Position numbers and translations under genes: made by a program
DNA from: an uncultured Draconibacterium sp.
GTDB taxonomy: Bacteria > Bacteroidota > Bacteroidia > Bacteroidales > Prolixibacteraceae
Assembly: GCF_963676735.1 (NCBI RefSeq)
Contig: NZ_OY781464.1
Span: forward strand, 4,187,001-4,251,000
DNA: 64,000 bases
Direction of reading: 5' to 3'
In this document: positions 34,926 to 44,143 of the stretch, in pieces
How positions within the stretch are numbered: position 1 is the stretch's first letter
Layout of the letters: the number at the start of each line of letters is the position of its first letter
Notes under the pieces: generated by a model
Seen by the model: the letters and a program-made list of their open reading frames with translations, nothing else
What the model was told of the DNA's origin: nothing
The model's database searches: none

Positions 34926-35677
34926 TAACACTAAAAAACGTACATAAATCATTTGATGGCAATACGGTGCTTAAAAACATTTCGACCGTATTTGAGCAGG
35001 GAAAAACCAACCTGATAATTGGCCGAAGCGGGTCAGGAAAAACAGTATTGCTAAAATCAACACTCGGCCTGTTTGAGGTTGACAGTGGCGAAATTTGGTA
35101 CAACGACCGTAATTTTACACAAATGAACGAGAAAGAGCGGAAACTGCTGCGCCGCGAAATAGGCATGGTTTTTCAGGGAGGTGCGCTTTTCGATAGTATT
35201 TCGGTGGAAGACAATGTGCGCTTTCCGCTGGAAATGTTTACCGAAATGAGCTGGGCCGAGAAACAGCAGCGGGTAGATTTTTGCCTCGACCACGTGAATA
35301 TTGAGAAAAAAGCATTTAAACTAAACCCCAGCGAAATAAGCGGCGGCATGCAAAAGCGCGTGGCTATTGCCCGGGCTATTGCCTTAAACCCGAAATACCT
35401 GTTTTGCGACGAACCCAACTCCGGCCTCGACCCTGAAACGGCAACCGTAATTGACCAACTTATCCAGGATTTAACCAAAGAATTTCAGATGACTACCGTA
35501 ATTAATACTCACGATATGAATTCGGTAATCGAAATTGGCGAATCGGTACTGTTTATCTCGCAGGGACAAAAAGAATGGGTAGGCACCAAACACGAGATAC
35601 TTAACTCGGGCAACCAAAAACTGGAAGATTTTATTTTTGCCAATAAATTGTATGCGCAAATGAAAAAAGGGAAGTAG
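34922..35677 (+). CDS. MlaF family ABC transporter ATPase
   Basis: The cytoplasmic ATPase of the same phospholipid transporter. The 251-residue protein has Walker A GRSGSGKT (34-41), a Q-loop GMVFQGGALF, the signature SEISGGMQKRVAIARAIALNP, and Walker B YLFCDEPNSGLDP with the catalytic Glu. The GMQKR form of the signature is typical of MlaF. It is translationally coupled to the permease. Confidence 0.94.
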   Translation: MITLKNVHKSFDGNTVLKNISTVFEQGKTNLIIGRSGSGKTVLLKSTLGLFEVDSGEIWYNDRNFTQMNEKERKLLRREIGMVFQGGALFDSISVEDNVRFPLEMFTEMSWAEKQQRVDFCLDHVNIEKKAFKLNPSEISGGMQKRVAIARAIALNPKYLFCDEPNSGLDPETATVIDQLIQDLTKEFQMTTVINTHDMNSVIEIGESVLFISQGQKEWVGTKHEILNSGNQKLEDFIFANKLYAQMKKGK

Positions 35678-35751
35678 AAAAAATGCGTTATTTCTTACTT
35701 AAACTTACAATAGAACATTTGTTCATTAATTAATATTTTGAGAACTTCTTC

Positions 35752-35759
35752 TACTTTTG
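35752..35759 (+). promoter_or_regulatory. TAnnTTTG -7 element for the DUF89 gene
   Basis: TACTTTTG, 50 bases before the ATG at 35810. Confidence 0.5.
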
Positions 35760-35809
35760 TCAGAAACTTCGGAGTCAGAGCTTCTGTCTGCCGGCTATAA
35801 ACCATTTAC

Positions 35810-36658
35810 ATGAATTACGAGTGTCTGATTTGCCAGGTAAAAGCGCTGCAAAAGCGCATGGATAAATACGAGATTGCCGAAGAGAAACGAAACGGCATTG
35901 TTAGCAAAATGATTAAGGAAATTGCAGAAATTAATCTGGACAACAGCTATTCGCCCGAAATTACCCGTAGTATTTTAAAAAAGCTGGAAGCCGAATCGGC
36001 AATTACCGATCCGTATGCCAACGAAAAAGCCGCCAGTAACCGTGCATTATTACAGCGCTACCCCGAGTTTAAGAGTAGGATTGAAAACTCGGACGATAAA
36101 TTTGACACAGCATTGCGTTACGCCATTGCCGGAAATATTATTGATTTTGGCCCCACGCATCGTTTTGATGTGGATGAAACCATAGAGCGGGTATTTCAAA
36201 CACCTTTTGCCATCAACGATTCAGCAGCTTTAAAAGCTGAGCTGGCAAAAGCTAAAAGCGTTTTATACCTTGGCGATAACTGTGGCGAAATTGTTATGGA
36301 CAAGCTTTTTCTGGAAACACTAAATCATCCAAATGTTACGTTTGTGGTTCGCGACCAGCCGATTTTAAACGATGCCACATTAAAAGAAGCCCGGGAAGTT
36401 GGCTTGCATACAGTTGCAACACTAATAAGCAACGGCGACGATACTCCCTCAACCGTACTGCACCGGGTAAGCAAAAATTTTCTCGAGCATTACCACTCTG
36501 CCGACCTCATCATTTCGAAAGGAATGGGTAATTTTGAGGGATTGATGGACGAAAGTGATCCGCGCTTGTTTTACCTCTTGATGATAAAATGCCCTGTTAT
36601 CGGCCAAAAAGTTGGTGCCGAAAAAGGGGATTTTGTGGTAAAACGTAGCAAAAACTAA
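35810..36658 (+). CDS. DUF89 family metal-dependent phosphatase
   Basis: DUF89 proteins are metal-dependent phosphatases thought to remove damaged or excess phosphorylated metabolites. The 282-residue protein has an N-terminal Cys pair (CLIC, residues 5-8), a helical domain, and the catalytic core LGDNCGEIVMDKLFLETL with the conserved Asp/Asn pair, followed by VVRDQPILNDAT and SKGMGNFEGL. It belongs to the shorter prokaryotic subfamily. It is monocistronic by its own promoter element and converges with porX without a clear terminator between. Confidence 0.87.
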   Translation: MNYECLICQVKALQKRMDKYEIAEEKRNGIVSKMIKEIAEINLDNSYSPEITRSILKKLEAESAITDPYANEKAASNRALLQRYPEFKSRIENSDDKFDTALRYAIAGNIIDFGPTHRFDVDETIERVFQTPFAINDSAALKAELAKAKSVLYLGDNCGEIVMDKLFLETLNHPNVTFVVRDQPILNDATLKEAREVGLHTVATLISNGDDTPSTVLHRVSKNFLEHYHSADLIISKGMGNFEGLMDESDPRLFYLLMIKCPVIGQKVGAEKGDFVVKRSKN

Positions 36659-36787
36659 ACGCAAACGAACACAGTTTCAAAAAGAAAATACCTGACTTAT
36701 TATCATCCCAGTGCAAACTTTGTAGCAATAGCTGCAGTATGTATCCTTCATTAATAAACTGGTGTTTATAGGTCGGTATACCTATTA

Positions 36788-38344
36788 TCACTTCTTGGCA
36801 TCTAAGGTAACCACCGGAATTATCAGCTCTTCCATTGAAATGCCACCGTGTTGAAACGTATCTTTATAATAATTGGCGTAATAATTATAATTGTTTGGAT
36901 AAGCAAAAAAATCGGTTCCCTGTGCAAAAACATAACTGGTGCTTACATTTCGCGAGGGTAAAAATATCGACCTGGGATCTCGGATTTCAAATACATTTTT
37001 AGATTTAAAATTGAGGTTTTTACCTAATTTATAACGCAGGTTGGTATTGGTTTCGCGGTCGCCAATAATTTTCACCGGACTATCCACCCGAATTGCTCCG
37101 TGGTCGGTGGTTACAACCATGCGCACATCTTCGCTGGCAAGTGCCTTTATTAACTCAAGCAGCGACGAGTTTTCAAACCAACTCAGGGTTAACGAGCGGT
37201 AAGCTTTTTCATTATTTGCCAACTCCCTTATCATATCCATTTCGGTGCGGGCATGCGAAATCATATCCACAAAATTTACCACCATCACCGATAGATCACT
37301 TTTCAGGATATTATTCAGGTTATCACTTACCCATCGTTCTTTTTTTGCTCCGGTAGCTTTCTCAAAATATAGGCTTTCTTTTCGGGCAAAACGCTCCATT
37401 TGCTTTCGTAAAAGCTCTTCTTCGTGCCTGTTTTTATGCCCTTCGTTATCATCATCTTCCCACAATTGAGGGTATAACATTTCAATTTCTGATGGCATTA
37501 GCCCGGCAAACATCGAGTTACGGGCATACATGGTTGCAGTGGGCAGTATTCCGCAATACAATTCTTCCGAAAGAGTACGAAAATAGGTGTTAAATACCGG
37601 GCTTAGCACGCGCCACTGATCGTAACGCAAATTGTCGATTACCAATACAAATGTTTTTTTGCCGTTGTTAAGCTGCGGAAATACACGATGTTTAAAAATA
37701 TCGGGCGACAGCAGGGGCCGGTCGTTAAAATCGGCATGAAACCAATCCTGGTAATTTTCTTTTACAAACCGGAAAAATGCCTTGTTGGCATCTTCCTTTT
37801 GCATGGCTAAAATCTGGTCCATGGCCGAATCTTCCGAGCCACTCAGCTCCAACTCCCAGTAAACAAGCTGTTTGTAAATATCTTTCCACTCATCAAAAGT
37901 GAGCCTGTCGTTCAGTTTCATTCCAATTTGGGCAAACTGCATCTGATATTTTGATGTGGTTTGCTCGGTTACCAAACGTTTCTGATCGATGTTCTTTTTA
38001 AGGGTTAAAAGGATTTGTTTCGGGTTTACCGGTTTTATCAGGTAATCGGCAATTTTTGCACCAACAGCCTCATCCATAATGTTTTCCTCTTCGCTTTTGG
38101 TAATCATTACCACCGGTACATTGGGCGCAATATCTTTTATTTTTGTCAGGGTTTCAAGGCCGGTTAAGCCCGGCATATTTTCATCCAGAAAAATGATATC
38201 GAAATAACCGGCTTCCACCTTTTCAATCGCATCAAGACCATTGGTTGCGGTTTCTACCTCGTAACCTTTTTCCTGTAAAAAAATAATGTGTGCACGCAAC
38301 AGATCTATTTCGTCGTCTGTCCAAAGTATTCTTGGCTTATTCAT
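36788..38344 (-). CDS. porX: PorX response regulator with PglZ domain (type IX secretion)
   Basis: PorX controls the type IX secretion system in Bacteroidota. The 518-residue protein has an N-terminal receiver (residues 1-122) with phospho-acceptor Asp54 in IIFLDENMPG, Thr82 and Lys104 in YLIKPVNP, then a helical linker, then a PglZ/alkaline-phosphatase-like domain with FVLVIDNLRYDQW (about residue 225) and VTTDHGAIRVDSP (about residue 415) supplying metal ligands. The start is the ATG at 38344 (MNKPRILW); the 24 residues readable upstream are not part of the receiver. It sits next to sprE/porW. Confidence 0.93.
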   Translation of the reverse strand: MNKPRILWTDDEIDLLRAHIIFLQEKGYEVETATNGLDAIEKVEAGYFDIIFLDENMPGLTGLETLTKIKDIAPNVPVVMITKSEEENIMDEAVGAKIADYLIKPVNPKQILLTLKKNIDQKRLVTEQTTSKYQMQFAQIGMKLNDRLTFDEWKDIYKQLVYWELELSGSEDSAMDQILAMQKEDANKAFFRFVKENYQDWFHADFNDRPLLSPDIFKHRVFPQLNNGKKTFVLVIDNLRYDQWRVLSPVFNTYFRTLSEELYCGILPTATMYARNSMFAGLMPSEIEMLYPQLWEDDDNEGHKNRHEEELLRKQMERFARKESLYFEKATGAKKERWVSDNLNNILKSDLSVMVVNFVDMISHARTEMDMIRELANNEKAYRSLTLSWFENSSLLELIKALASEDVRMVVTTDHGAIRVDSPVKIIGDRETNTNLRYKLGKNLNFKSKNVFEIRDPRSIFLPSRNVSTSYVFAQGTDFFAYPNNYNYYANYYKDTFQHGGISMEELIIPVVTLDAKK

Positions 38345-38525
38345 ATAATCAAAATTGTTTGTTTTCTGTTTTCTGTTATCCCAATCGTTTACCCGATCAG
38401 TTAAAGATAAGAACAAAAAGAATGCCGTTAAAGTATGCGGTTAACAAACTTTAAGGCTTATGGCTATGGTTTCAATTTTATGAAACATTTTTTGGGGCAA
38501 ACAAACACCTGTTCAACCTTACAGG

Positions 38526-41500
38526 CTATTTATTCAAATAAACCTTTTTGTAAAAATCCATGTACTCGGTAATATTTTTTTCCTGAAGGAAGATGCTGAA
38601 GTTTTCATCTGATATCAGGAAGTTACGGTATTGGGCACTGCCCAACGGTGCATATAAGCTGCGGGTTTGTTTTACAATATCGAAGTATCGCTGAGCGGTA
38701 TCACGATCTTCCATGCCTTTAATAATCACCAGTTGCCGAATGGCATCAAGCCCCTGTTCTTCAATTACAAAATTTGAGCTGGCAAAATTTGATTGGTTGA
38801 ACTGCTGAATGCCTCCCACAAAAGTTGCTTTATCAACACCGGTTGCCGGAATGACAAATACAATGCGATGTGCTCCTTCAATTTCTGGCTGATATGGGCC
38901 TTCGGGCACCTCGCTATTTTCCACTTCTTCGGTTTGAACGCTGCCCGCCGTGGTAGTTGAAGCGTTTGTACTGCCTGCGTTGCCCGTTGTGGTTGATGTA
39001 CTTGCCGGCCTGCGCTGTATGTAATTATTCCTGAAGAAAGTAATGTACTCGTCTACCTTATTTTCGTCAAGCAACGTTTGCAAGTTGTCGTCGGTAATCA
39101 GGAAGTTACGGTAGGTTGACTGCCCAAGTGGCTCGAACAAACTACGCGTAGTTACCACCCTTCGGAAATACGACATGGACTCGTTAATTGTAGGAATACC
39201 TTTAACTACCAGCAGCTGGTAATCGCCCACCTCTTTTAATTGCAGTGCAAGATTCCAGCTTCGGAACTGGTCGCGGTTAAAATCTGCAAAACCGCGCAAC
39301 AGCGGTCGCATGGCCAAACCTTTATCTTTTACAGCAATAATAAAATTTTGAGTGGTATCAACGTCGGTATCAAACAATCCCCTGGCACCGGCTTTTACGG
39401 TAACAAAAGTTCCGCGTTCTTTCAGCGCATTGTCTTCGGCTTCAGCACGTGCCATCAGCTCCTCAGGTGAAATATCCATTTCGTCGTCGCTGAAGTTTGA
39501 GCGGATAAAACGACTGTAATTTTTCACAAAAAACTTCATATAATCAGCCGTTGAGCGCTCTTCTTTAACTGCGCGGTAATTGGTTGATGATATTACAAAA
39601 TTCATATACTCAACCCCCTGCAGGGTTTTAAACACCGATGCCCTTCGGATGATTGCTCCGTGATAAATCAATGCATTTTCCTTATTGGTCATTGCCCGAA
39701 CAAGCACAAAAGCCAGCTTGTCATCGAGGTATTCCGTTTCAATATCGTAATCAATTTTGGTGTAATGATCGATGTTGTAATTGGCAATATCAAACTTCAG
39801 GCGATTCAAATCAATTTTACTTTCATCCTCGCGCGGATAGGCAATTACAAAATAATGCAGCAAATCTTCTACGTAGCTAAACTTGCCACCAAATTCATCA
39901 TCGGCCATAAAGTTTTCAGGCAATAATTCTTCGTTCTGAATCTCTTCGTTTATGTAACCCATTTCCACCAGTTTCTGGTAGTCGGTAAGCGTACTGTCCT
40001 GAATCAGGGTAAGAATTTCCTGCGCCAGTGAAGATGGTTCCTTATCGGGATATTGTGCCAGGTAGTCTTTTAACAGTGTTTCAAAATTGTGTACATCTGT
40101 TTGAACCCCATTGGCTACCGTTTGCATAAAGTCAATTTTCGGAAGAATAACACTATCCGGTTCCATACGTTTCATCTGGCCGGTAAGTGATTGTACATTC
40201 TGATACCTGCCCAACTTATAGTTTCTGAATGTTTCCTGATACATGCGGTTCAAACTATCCAGCTTGGCTTCCATTTCAATAAAGAAATTTGGGTTGATAA
40301 GGTATTGGGCGAACTTACTATTCGGGAAGTTGGAAATAATCAGGTTACGATAATAGTCTGATTGTGTTTTATCGCCCATCAACTCATACAGGTCGTACAA
40401 ATCAAAATAGGCTGATAAAAGGTACATGTTATTAGGATAACGCTTTATCAATTCCTCAAAAGCTTCGGCCGAACGCGGGTAATCTTCAAACTCCGATTTA
40501 AATATTTTCCCGGCATTGTACAATGCGTCGCGTATCCGTTCATGCGAAACTTCCATCAGCGAATCGGTTAAGGGCAAATCCTGGGTGTAAAATTCTTTCT
40601 TCAACGGATCTTCTACCCGTTGTTCTTCGGGTTCTGCATCATCAGCCAGTTCTTCGCCTTCCTCCATCGAAACAGTATTTTTATTCGATCGTCGCCAGTC
40701 GTCTTCCAGCGTTCTCCGTCCCCATTGCTGCTGGAAAGTAACACGGCCATAAGTTACCGTTTGCGGGTTATAAAAATACCAGCCGGCTCCACCCGAATTT
40801 CCCATTCCCATTCGGTAGCGGTTTGATCGGTAGTAACCCTGACTACGAGCTCCCTGCATGGCCACATTCTCCATGTTGCGCTGGCGCTCCTGCTCTTCTT
40901 TCATTAAACTGGCAATTAAAGCTTCACGCTCTGCATCGGGCATATTGGCCACCCTTTGCAAGCTGTCTTCCCGCTCAATGGTAAGCATATTGTCAACCAG
41001 GGTGGTTAAGCTTTTATAACGTGCCGATACATTTTTATAGTCGGGGTACGTTTCGTCGATAATAATCATGGCACTATCGTAATACGACTGTGCTCCGCGG
41101 TAGTTTAAATCTTCAAAATAAATATCGGCGAGCGTTATTGCCGAAAGTGCGCGCTGAAACTGATTTTTAAAACTTGTAGCTACAGATTCTTTATAATTGC
41201 CTTTTGCACCATCGCGATCACCTTCGCGAAAATCGATGTTACCCAAAGCATAATAAATCTGGTCTCTGAAATCCACATTTTTTTTATCGCGCAACATTTT
41301 ATTCAGCTGCTTTCTCAGGTCTGCCGTATTTCCTTCTCCCGAAAATACACCGGCTGCATTAATGCGGGCGTTAAAAGCCATGGCGTAATCCGGATTCATT
41401 TTAGTAACGGCTTTAAAAGCTGCCGAAGCTGCTTCGTTTTGCCCCAGCTCCTGGTATAGTTGTGCCACAATGTATTGCAAACGGGCTTTGTCTTTCTTCC

Positions 41501-42215
41501 AAAAGGTTTTTTTAATGGCAATGTCCAGCATACGAATAGCATTGTTGTATTCCAGCTGTTTCATGTGATAATAGGCAGTGGCAATGGCAAAATCACGCTC
41601 CAGGCTTTTCGGAAAATCATCGTAGGCCTGAATGGCCTGAATAACTTCGTTGGCTTCAATAAATCGTTCCAATTCGGTAAAACTTCTGATGAGCCAAACC
41701 TGGGCCTCATCGGCTGTTTCTTCGTCGGGGTACTTTCTAACCACATACGAGAAATTATCGATAGCAGCAAAATAGTTATGCTGATAGAAATAGGCCTTAC
41801 CCATTAACAAATAGCTTTCGTCAATCCATTTGTTAAACTCTTCCTGGCTGGCAAACTCCTGGTACTTGCGCGAACCACCGCCCCGTTTACGTTTTGGTTT
41901 TTTTGTAATCGAATGAATTTCAACCAGCTTAGAACATTTTACCACGGCATAATCCATATCCGATTTTACCATCCGAATGGTTGATGGATCGCTCTCTTTA
42001 TAAATGGGCAAAACCCGGGTAAAATCGTCTTCGATGCGCTCCTCAATTGTCGCAACGCCCTCTTTTACAGCCTCGTTGGCATTAAAATAAATATTATAAC
42101 GCGAGGTTACATTATGAAAAGTTCGTGATGCCCGCGTGTTTTTTTCGGTTGAACAGCCGGCAAAAACCGAAACCAATAAAAAGAGAAATATGGTATGTAA
42201 AATTCTTTGTCTCAA
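38526..42215 (-). CDS. sprE: SprE/PorW gliding and T9SS lipoprotein
   Basis: SprE (PorW in Porphyromonas) is an outer-membrane lipoprotein needed for type IX secretion and gliding. The 1229-residue protein has a lipobox with Cys21 (VSVFAGCSTEK), the family opening RTFHNVTSRYNIYFNANEAVKEG, TPR repeats over about residues 130-420 and 550-640, and a charged linker between. The last 380 residues contain three repeats of one module, each ending like EYxNFxIS...DYMxFFxKNY (about 855-955, 985-1085 and 1115-1229). The start is TTG at 42215, the only start codon after an in-frame stop. It is longer than described PorW proteins, mainly through the repeats and linker. Confidence 0.88.
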   Translation of the reverse strand: MRQRILHTIFLFLLVSVFAGCSTEKNTRASRTFHNVTSRYNIYFNANEAVKEGVATIEERIEDDFTRVLPIYKESDPSTIRMVKSDMDYAVVKCSKLVEIHSITKKPKRKRGGGSRKYQEFASQEEFNKWIDESYLLMGKAYFYQHNYFAAIDNFSYVVRKYPDEETADEAQVWLIRSFTELERFIEANEVIQAIQAYDDFPKSLERDFAIATAYYHMKQLEYNNAIRMLDIAIKKTFWKKDKARLQYIVAQLYQELGQNEAASAAFKAVTKMNPDYAMAFNARINAAGVFSGEGNTADLRKQLNKMLRDKKNVDFRDQIYYALGNIDFREGDRDGAKGNYKESVATSFKNQFQRALSAITLADIYFEDLNYRGAQSYYDSAMIIIDETYPDYKNVSARYKSLTTLVDNMLTIEREDSLQRVANMPDAEREALIASLMKEEQERQRNMENVAMQGARSQGYYRSNRYRMGMGNSGGAGWYFYNPQTVTYGRVTFQQQWGRRTLEDDWRRSNKNTVSMEEGEELADDAEPEEQRVEDPLKKEFYTQDLPLTDSLMEVSHERIRDALYNAGKIFKSEFEDYPRSAEAFEELIKRYPNNMYLLSAYFDLYDLYELMGDKTQSDYYRNLIISNFPNSKFAQYLINPNFFIEMEAKLDSLNRMYQETFRNYKLGRYQNVQSLTGQMKRMEPDSVILPKIDFMQTVANGVQTDVHNFETLLKDYLAQYPDKEPSSLAQEILTLIQDSTLTDYQKLVEMGYINEEIQNEELLPENFMADDEFGGKFSYVEDLLHYFVIAYPREDESKIDLNRLKFDIANYNIDHYTKIDYDIETEYLDDKLAFVLVRAMTNKENALIYHGAIIRRASVFKTLQGVEYMNFVISSTNYRAVKEERSTADYMKFFVKNYSRFIRSNFSDDEMDISPEELMARAEAEDNALKERGTFVTVKAGARGLFDTDVDTTQNFIIAVKDKGLAMRPLLRGFADFNRDQFRSWNLALQLKEVGDYQLLVVKGIPTINESMSYFRRVVTTRSLFEPLGQSTYRNFLITDDNLQTLLDENKVDEYITFFRNNYIQRRPASTSTTTGNAGSTNASTTTAGSVQTEEVENSEVPEGPYQPEIEGAHRIVFVIPATGVDKATFVGGIQQFNQSNFASSNFVIEEQGLDAIRQLVIIKGMEDRDTAQRYFDIVKQTRSLYAPLGSAQYRNFLISDENFSIFLQEKNITEYMDFYKKVYLNK

Positions 42216-42302
42216 ACAGTTTTTTGTTAACTCATTGAATAAACTCGGGAATTACAAGATTATTGCCTGCAAGCGCCGAATTGTTTTACCAAAATAAAGC
42301 TG

Positions 42303-42310
42303 CAAAAATA
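42303..42310 (-). promoter_or_regulatory. TAnnTTTG -7 element for sprE
   Basis: Minus-strand TATTTTTG, about 87 bases before the TTG start of sprE. Confidence 0.45.
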
Positions 42311-42388
42311 AGAAAAAATGAATGTGTAAAAGAATTAATTATTCTTTGGGAGAAATAAGCCTTGAGAAGGGATTTAAAACCAAAAAAA

Positions 42389-42421
42389 ATTGCAGGGATA
42401 ACACGAGTGTCTTCCCTGCAA
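42389..42421 (-). terminator. Terminator after mrp
   Basis: On the minus strand TTGCAGGGA pairs with TCCCTGCAA around a 14-base loop and is followed by eight T residues. Confidence 0.88.
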
Positions 42422-42429
42422 ATTGCTTG

Positions 42430-43545
42430 TTATTTCCTTGTAATTTTTACCTTTTTTGTTGGCGCCTGCTGAATGTTTCGCACGTGTACGCGGTGTTTTA
42501 CCTTTTCGGCAACTTCGGCAAAAGCTTGTCCGGTTATTGTTTCGCCATTGGCAGCAACAGGAGAACCATTGTCGCCACCTTCGCGAATACTTTGCACAAT
42601 AGGTATTTGCCCCAGCAGCGGCAAGCCCAACTTGTCGGCCAGTTTTTTTCCGCCTTCTTTTCCAAAAATGTAATATTTATTTTCAGGCAGCTCTTCAGGC
42701 GTGAACCAGGCCATGTTTTCAACTAAACCCAGTACCGGAACATCAACCGATTTGCTCTGGAACATACTAGTGCCACGCACCACATCGGCCAGAGCTACAT
42801 CCTGGGGAGTTGTAACAATTACTGCACCGGTAACCGGAACCGACTGTACCAGTGTTAAATGAATATCGCTGGTGCCCGGTGGCAGGTCGATGAGTAAATA
42901 ATCCAGGTCGCCCCAGTTTCCTTCCGAAATAAGTTGCTTTAGCGCATTTGATGCCATTGGCCCTCGCCAGATGATGGCACTGTCGGTATCAACAAAAAAG
43001 CCAACCGACAAAAATTTAACACCATATTTTTCCAGCGGATTTATCATTTCGCGGTCGTCAATTTTTACACCTGCCGGACGCTCCCCTTCAACACCAAACA
43101 TTTTTGGAATTGATGGTCCAAAAATATCCGCATCGAGCAAACCCACTTTGGCTCCTGATTTTGCCAGTTCTACAGCCAGGTTAACCGCAACTGTTGATTT
43201 TCCAACGCCACCTTTACCCGACGCCACAGCCACAATGTTTTTTACATTGGGTAAAACCGGGCGTTCCATGTCGTGGATAAACTTAACAGCAATATTGTCT
43301 TCAATCTCAACCCCTTCACCCAGGTATTTTTTTATGGCGTTTTCGCAGGCCAAAACAAGGGCCTCAATATTGGGGTCGTTACTTTTCTGAAAAACCAGCG
43401 AAAAACTTATACGTTGCCCAGCTATACGAATCTCCTGGGGCATTTCCAACTGTACAACATCTTCGGTGCTTCCGGGGTATTTTACCGTACGCAATGCATC
43501 GGTAACATCCTTCGGAACAATTAATTTTCTTGGTATATCTGCCAT
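42430..43545 (-). CDS. mrp: Mrp/NBP35 family iron-sulfur carrier ATPase
   Basis: Mrp (ApbC) proteins carry and transfer iron-sulfur clusters. The 371-residue protein has an N-terminal MIP18/DUF59-like domain (residues 1-95) and a deviant Walker A SGKGGVGKST (109-118), then DADIFGPSIP and DYLLIDLPPGTSDIHLTLVQ. The usual C-terminal cluster-binding CxxC is not seen: this part reads LVENMAWFTPEELPENKYYIFG, so cluster binding may differ or be absent. A promoter element lies about 40 bases upstream and a terminator follows at once. Confidence 0.92.
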   Translation of the reverse strand: MADIPRKLIVPKDVTDALRTVKYPGSTEDVVQLEMPQEIRIAGQRISFSLVFQKSNDPNIEALVLACENAIKKYLGEGVEIEDNIAVKFIHDMERPVLPNVKNIVAVASGKGGVGKSTVAVNLAVELAKSGAKVGLLDADIFGPSIPKMFGVEGERPAGVKIDDREMINPLEKYGVKFLSVGFFVDTDSAIIWRGPMASNALKQLISEGNWGDLDYLLIDLPPGTSDIHLTLVQSVPVTGAVIVTTPQDVALADVVRGTSMFQSKSVDVPVLGLVENMAWFTPEELPENKYYIFGKEGGKKLADKLGLPLLGQIPIVQSIREGGDNGSPVAANGETITGQAFAEVAEKVKHRVHVRNIQQAPTKKVKITRK

Positions 43546-43589
43546 TTTAAACGGTTTATTTTACTGTTATTAATGTTAATAAGAAGCTG

Positions 43590-43597
43590 CAAATTTA
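43590..43597 (-). promoter_or_regulatory. TAnnTTTG -7 element for mrp
   Basis: Minus-strand TAAATTTG, 44 bases before the mrp ATG. Confidence 0.5.
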
Positions 43598-43671
43598 ATA
43601 ATTGCATTTAGATGAACAGTTGAAAAAGAGAAATGTTTCATCTTTTCGTTATGAACATTTGATTGTTTTAG

Positions 43672-43998
43672 CTATTCAATTTCCGTTAACGGATCCCAAA
43701 AATTTTCCTTGAAATCCAGAATTCTGTTTTCCTGAACGTGCAGTCCTTCTGCTTCCAGTAATTCTTTCATTGCATTGGGGTTATCAAAATGATGTTTTCC
43801 GGTGAGCAGGCCATTTCTGTTAACCACCCGGTGTGCCGGAACATATTCGTGGTGGGCATGACTGGCATTCATTGCCCACCCTACCATACGCGCGGCTCCC
43901 GGCGATCCAATGCTGGCAGCAATGGCACCGTAAGATGTTACCCGTCCCGGCGGAATTTGTTTTACTACTTCGTAAACCTGGTTAAAAAAATCGGACAT
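43672..43998 (-). CDS. Alkyltransferase-like protein (MGMT fold, no active Cys)
   Basis: A 108-residue protein with the DNA-binding half of O6-methylguanine-DNA methyltransferase: YEVVKQIPPGRVTSYGAIAASIGSPGAARMVGWAMN holds the helix-turn-helix and the Arg finger. The active-site motif PCHRV is PAHRV (residues 54-58), so the methyl-accepting Cys is replaced by Ala. This is the hallmark of ATL proteins, which bind alkylated guanines and pass them to nucleotide excision repair. Length fits ATL proteins. It is downstream of trmB on the same strand (145-base gap). Confidence 0.9.
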   Translation of the reverse strand: MSDFFNQVYEVVKQIPPGRVTSYGAIAASIGSPGAARMVGWAMNASHAHHEYVPAHRVVNRNGLLTGKHHFDNPNAMKELLEAEGLHVQENRILDFKENFWDPLTEIE

Positions 43999-44143
43999 AG
44001 ATTAAAATATCAATTTTAAAATATTAGTTGAATATTCTGGATTGAAAGTCGGATAGTATCAAATTTCCAATGCCGAACTTCCAATTCCCACCAGTTATTC
44101 GGACTTAAAGATGCTGCATGGAGACTGGAGATTTCACCCACCA

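Noticed and set aside
36788..38416. Longer PorX start at 38416
   Set aside because: The first 24 residues are not receiver sequence; the receiver starts at MNKPRILW (38344).
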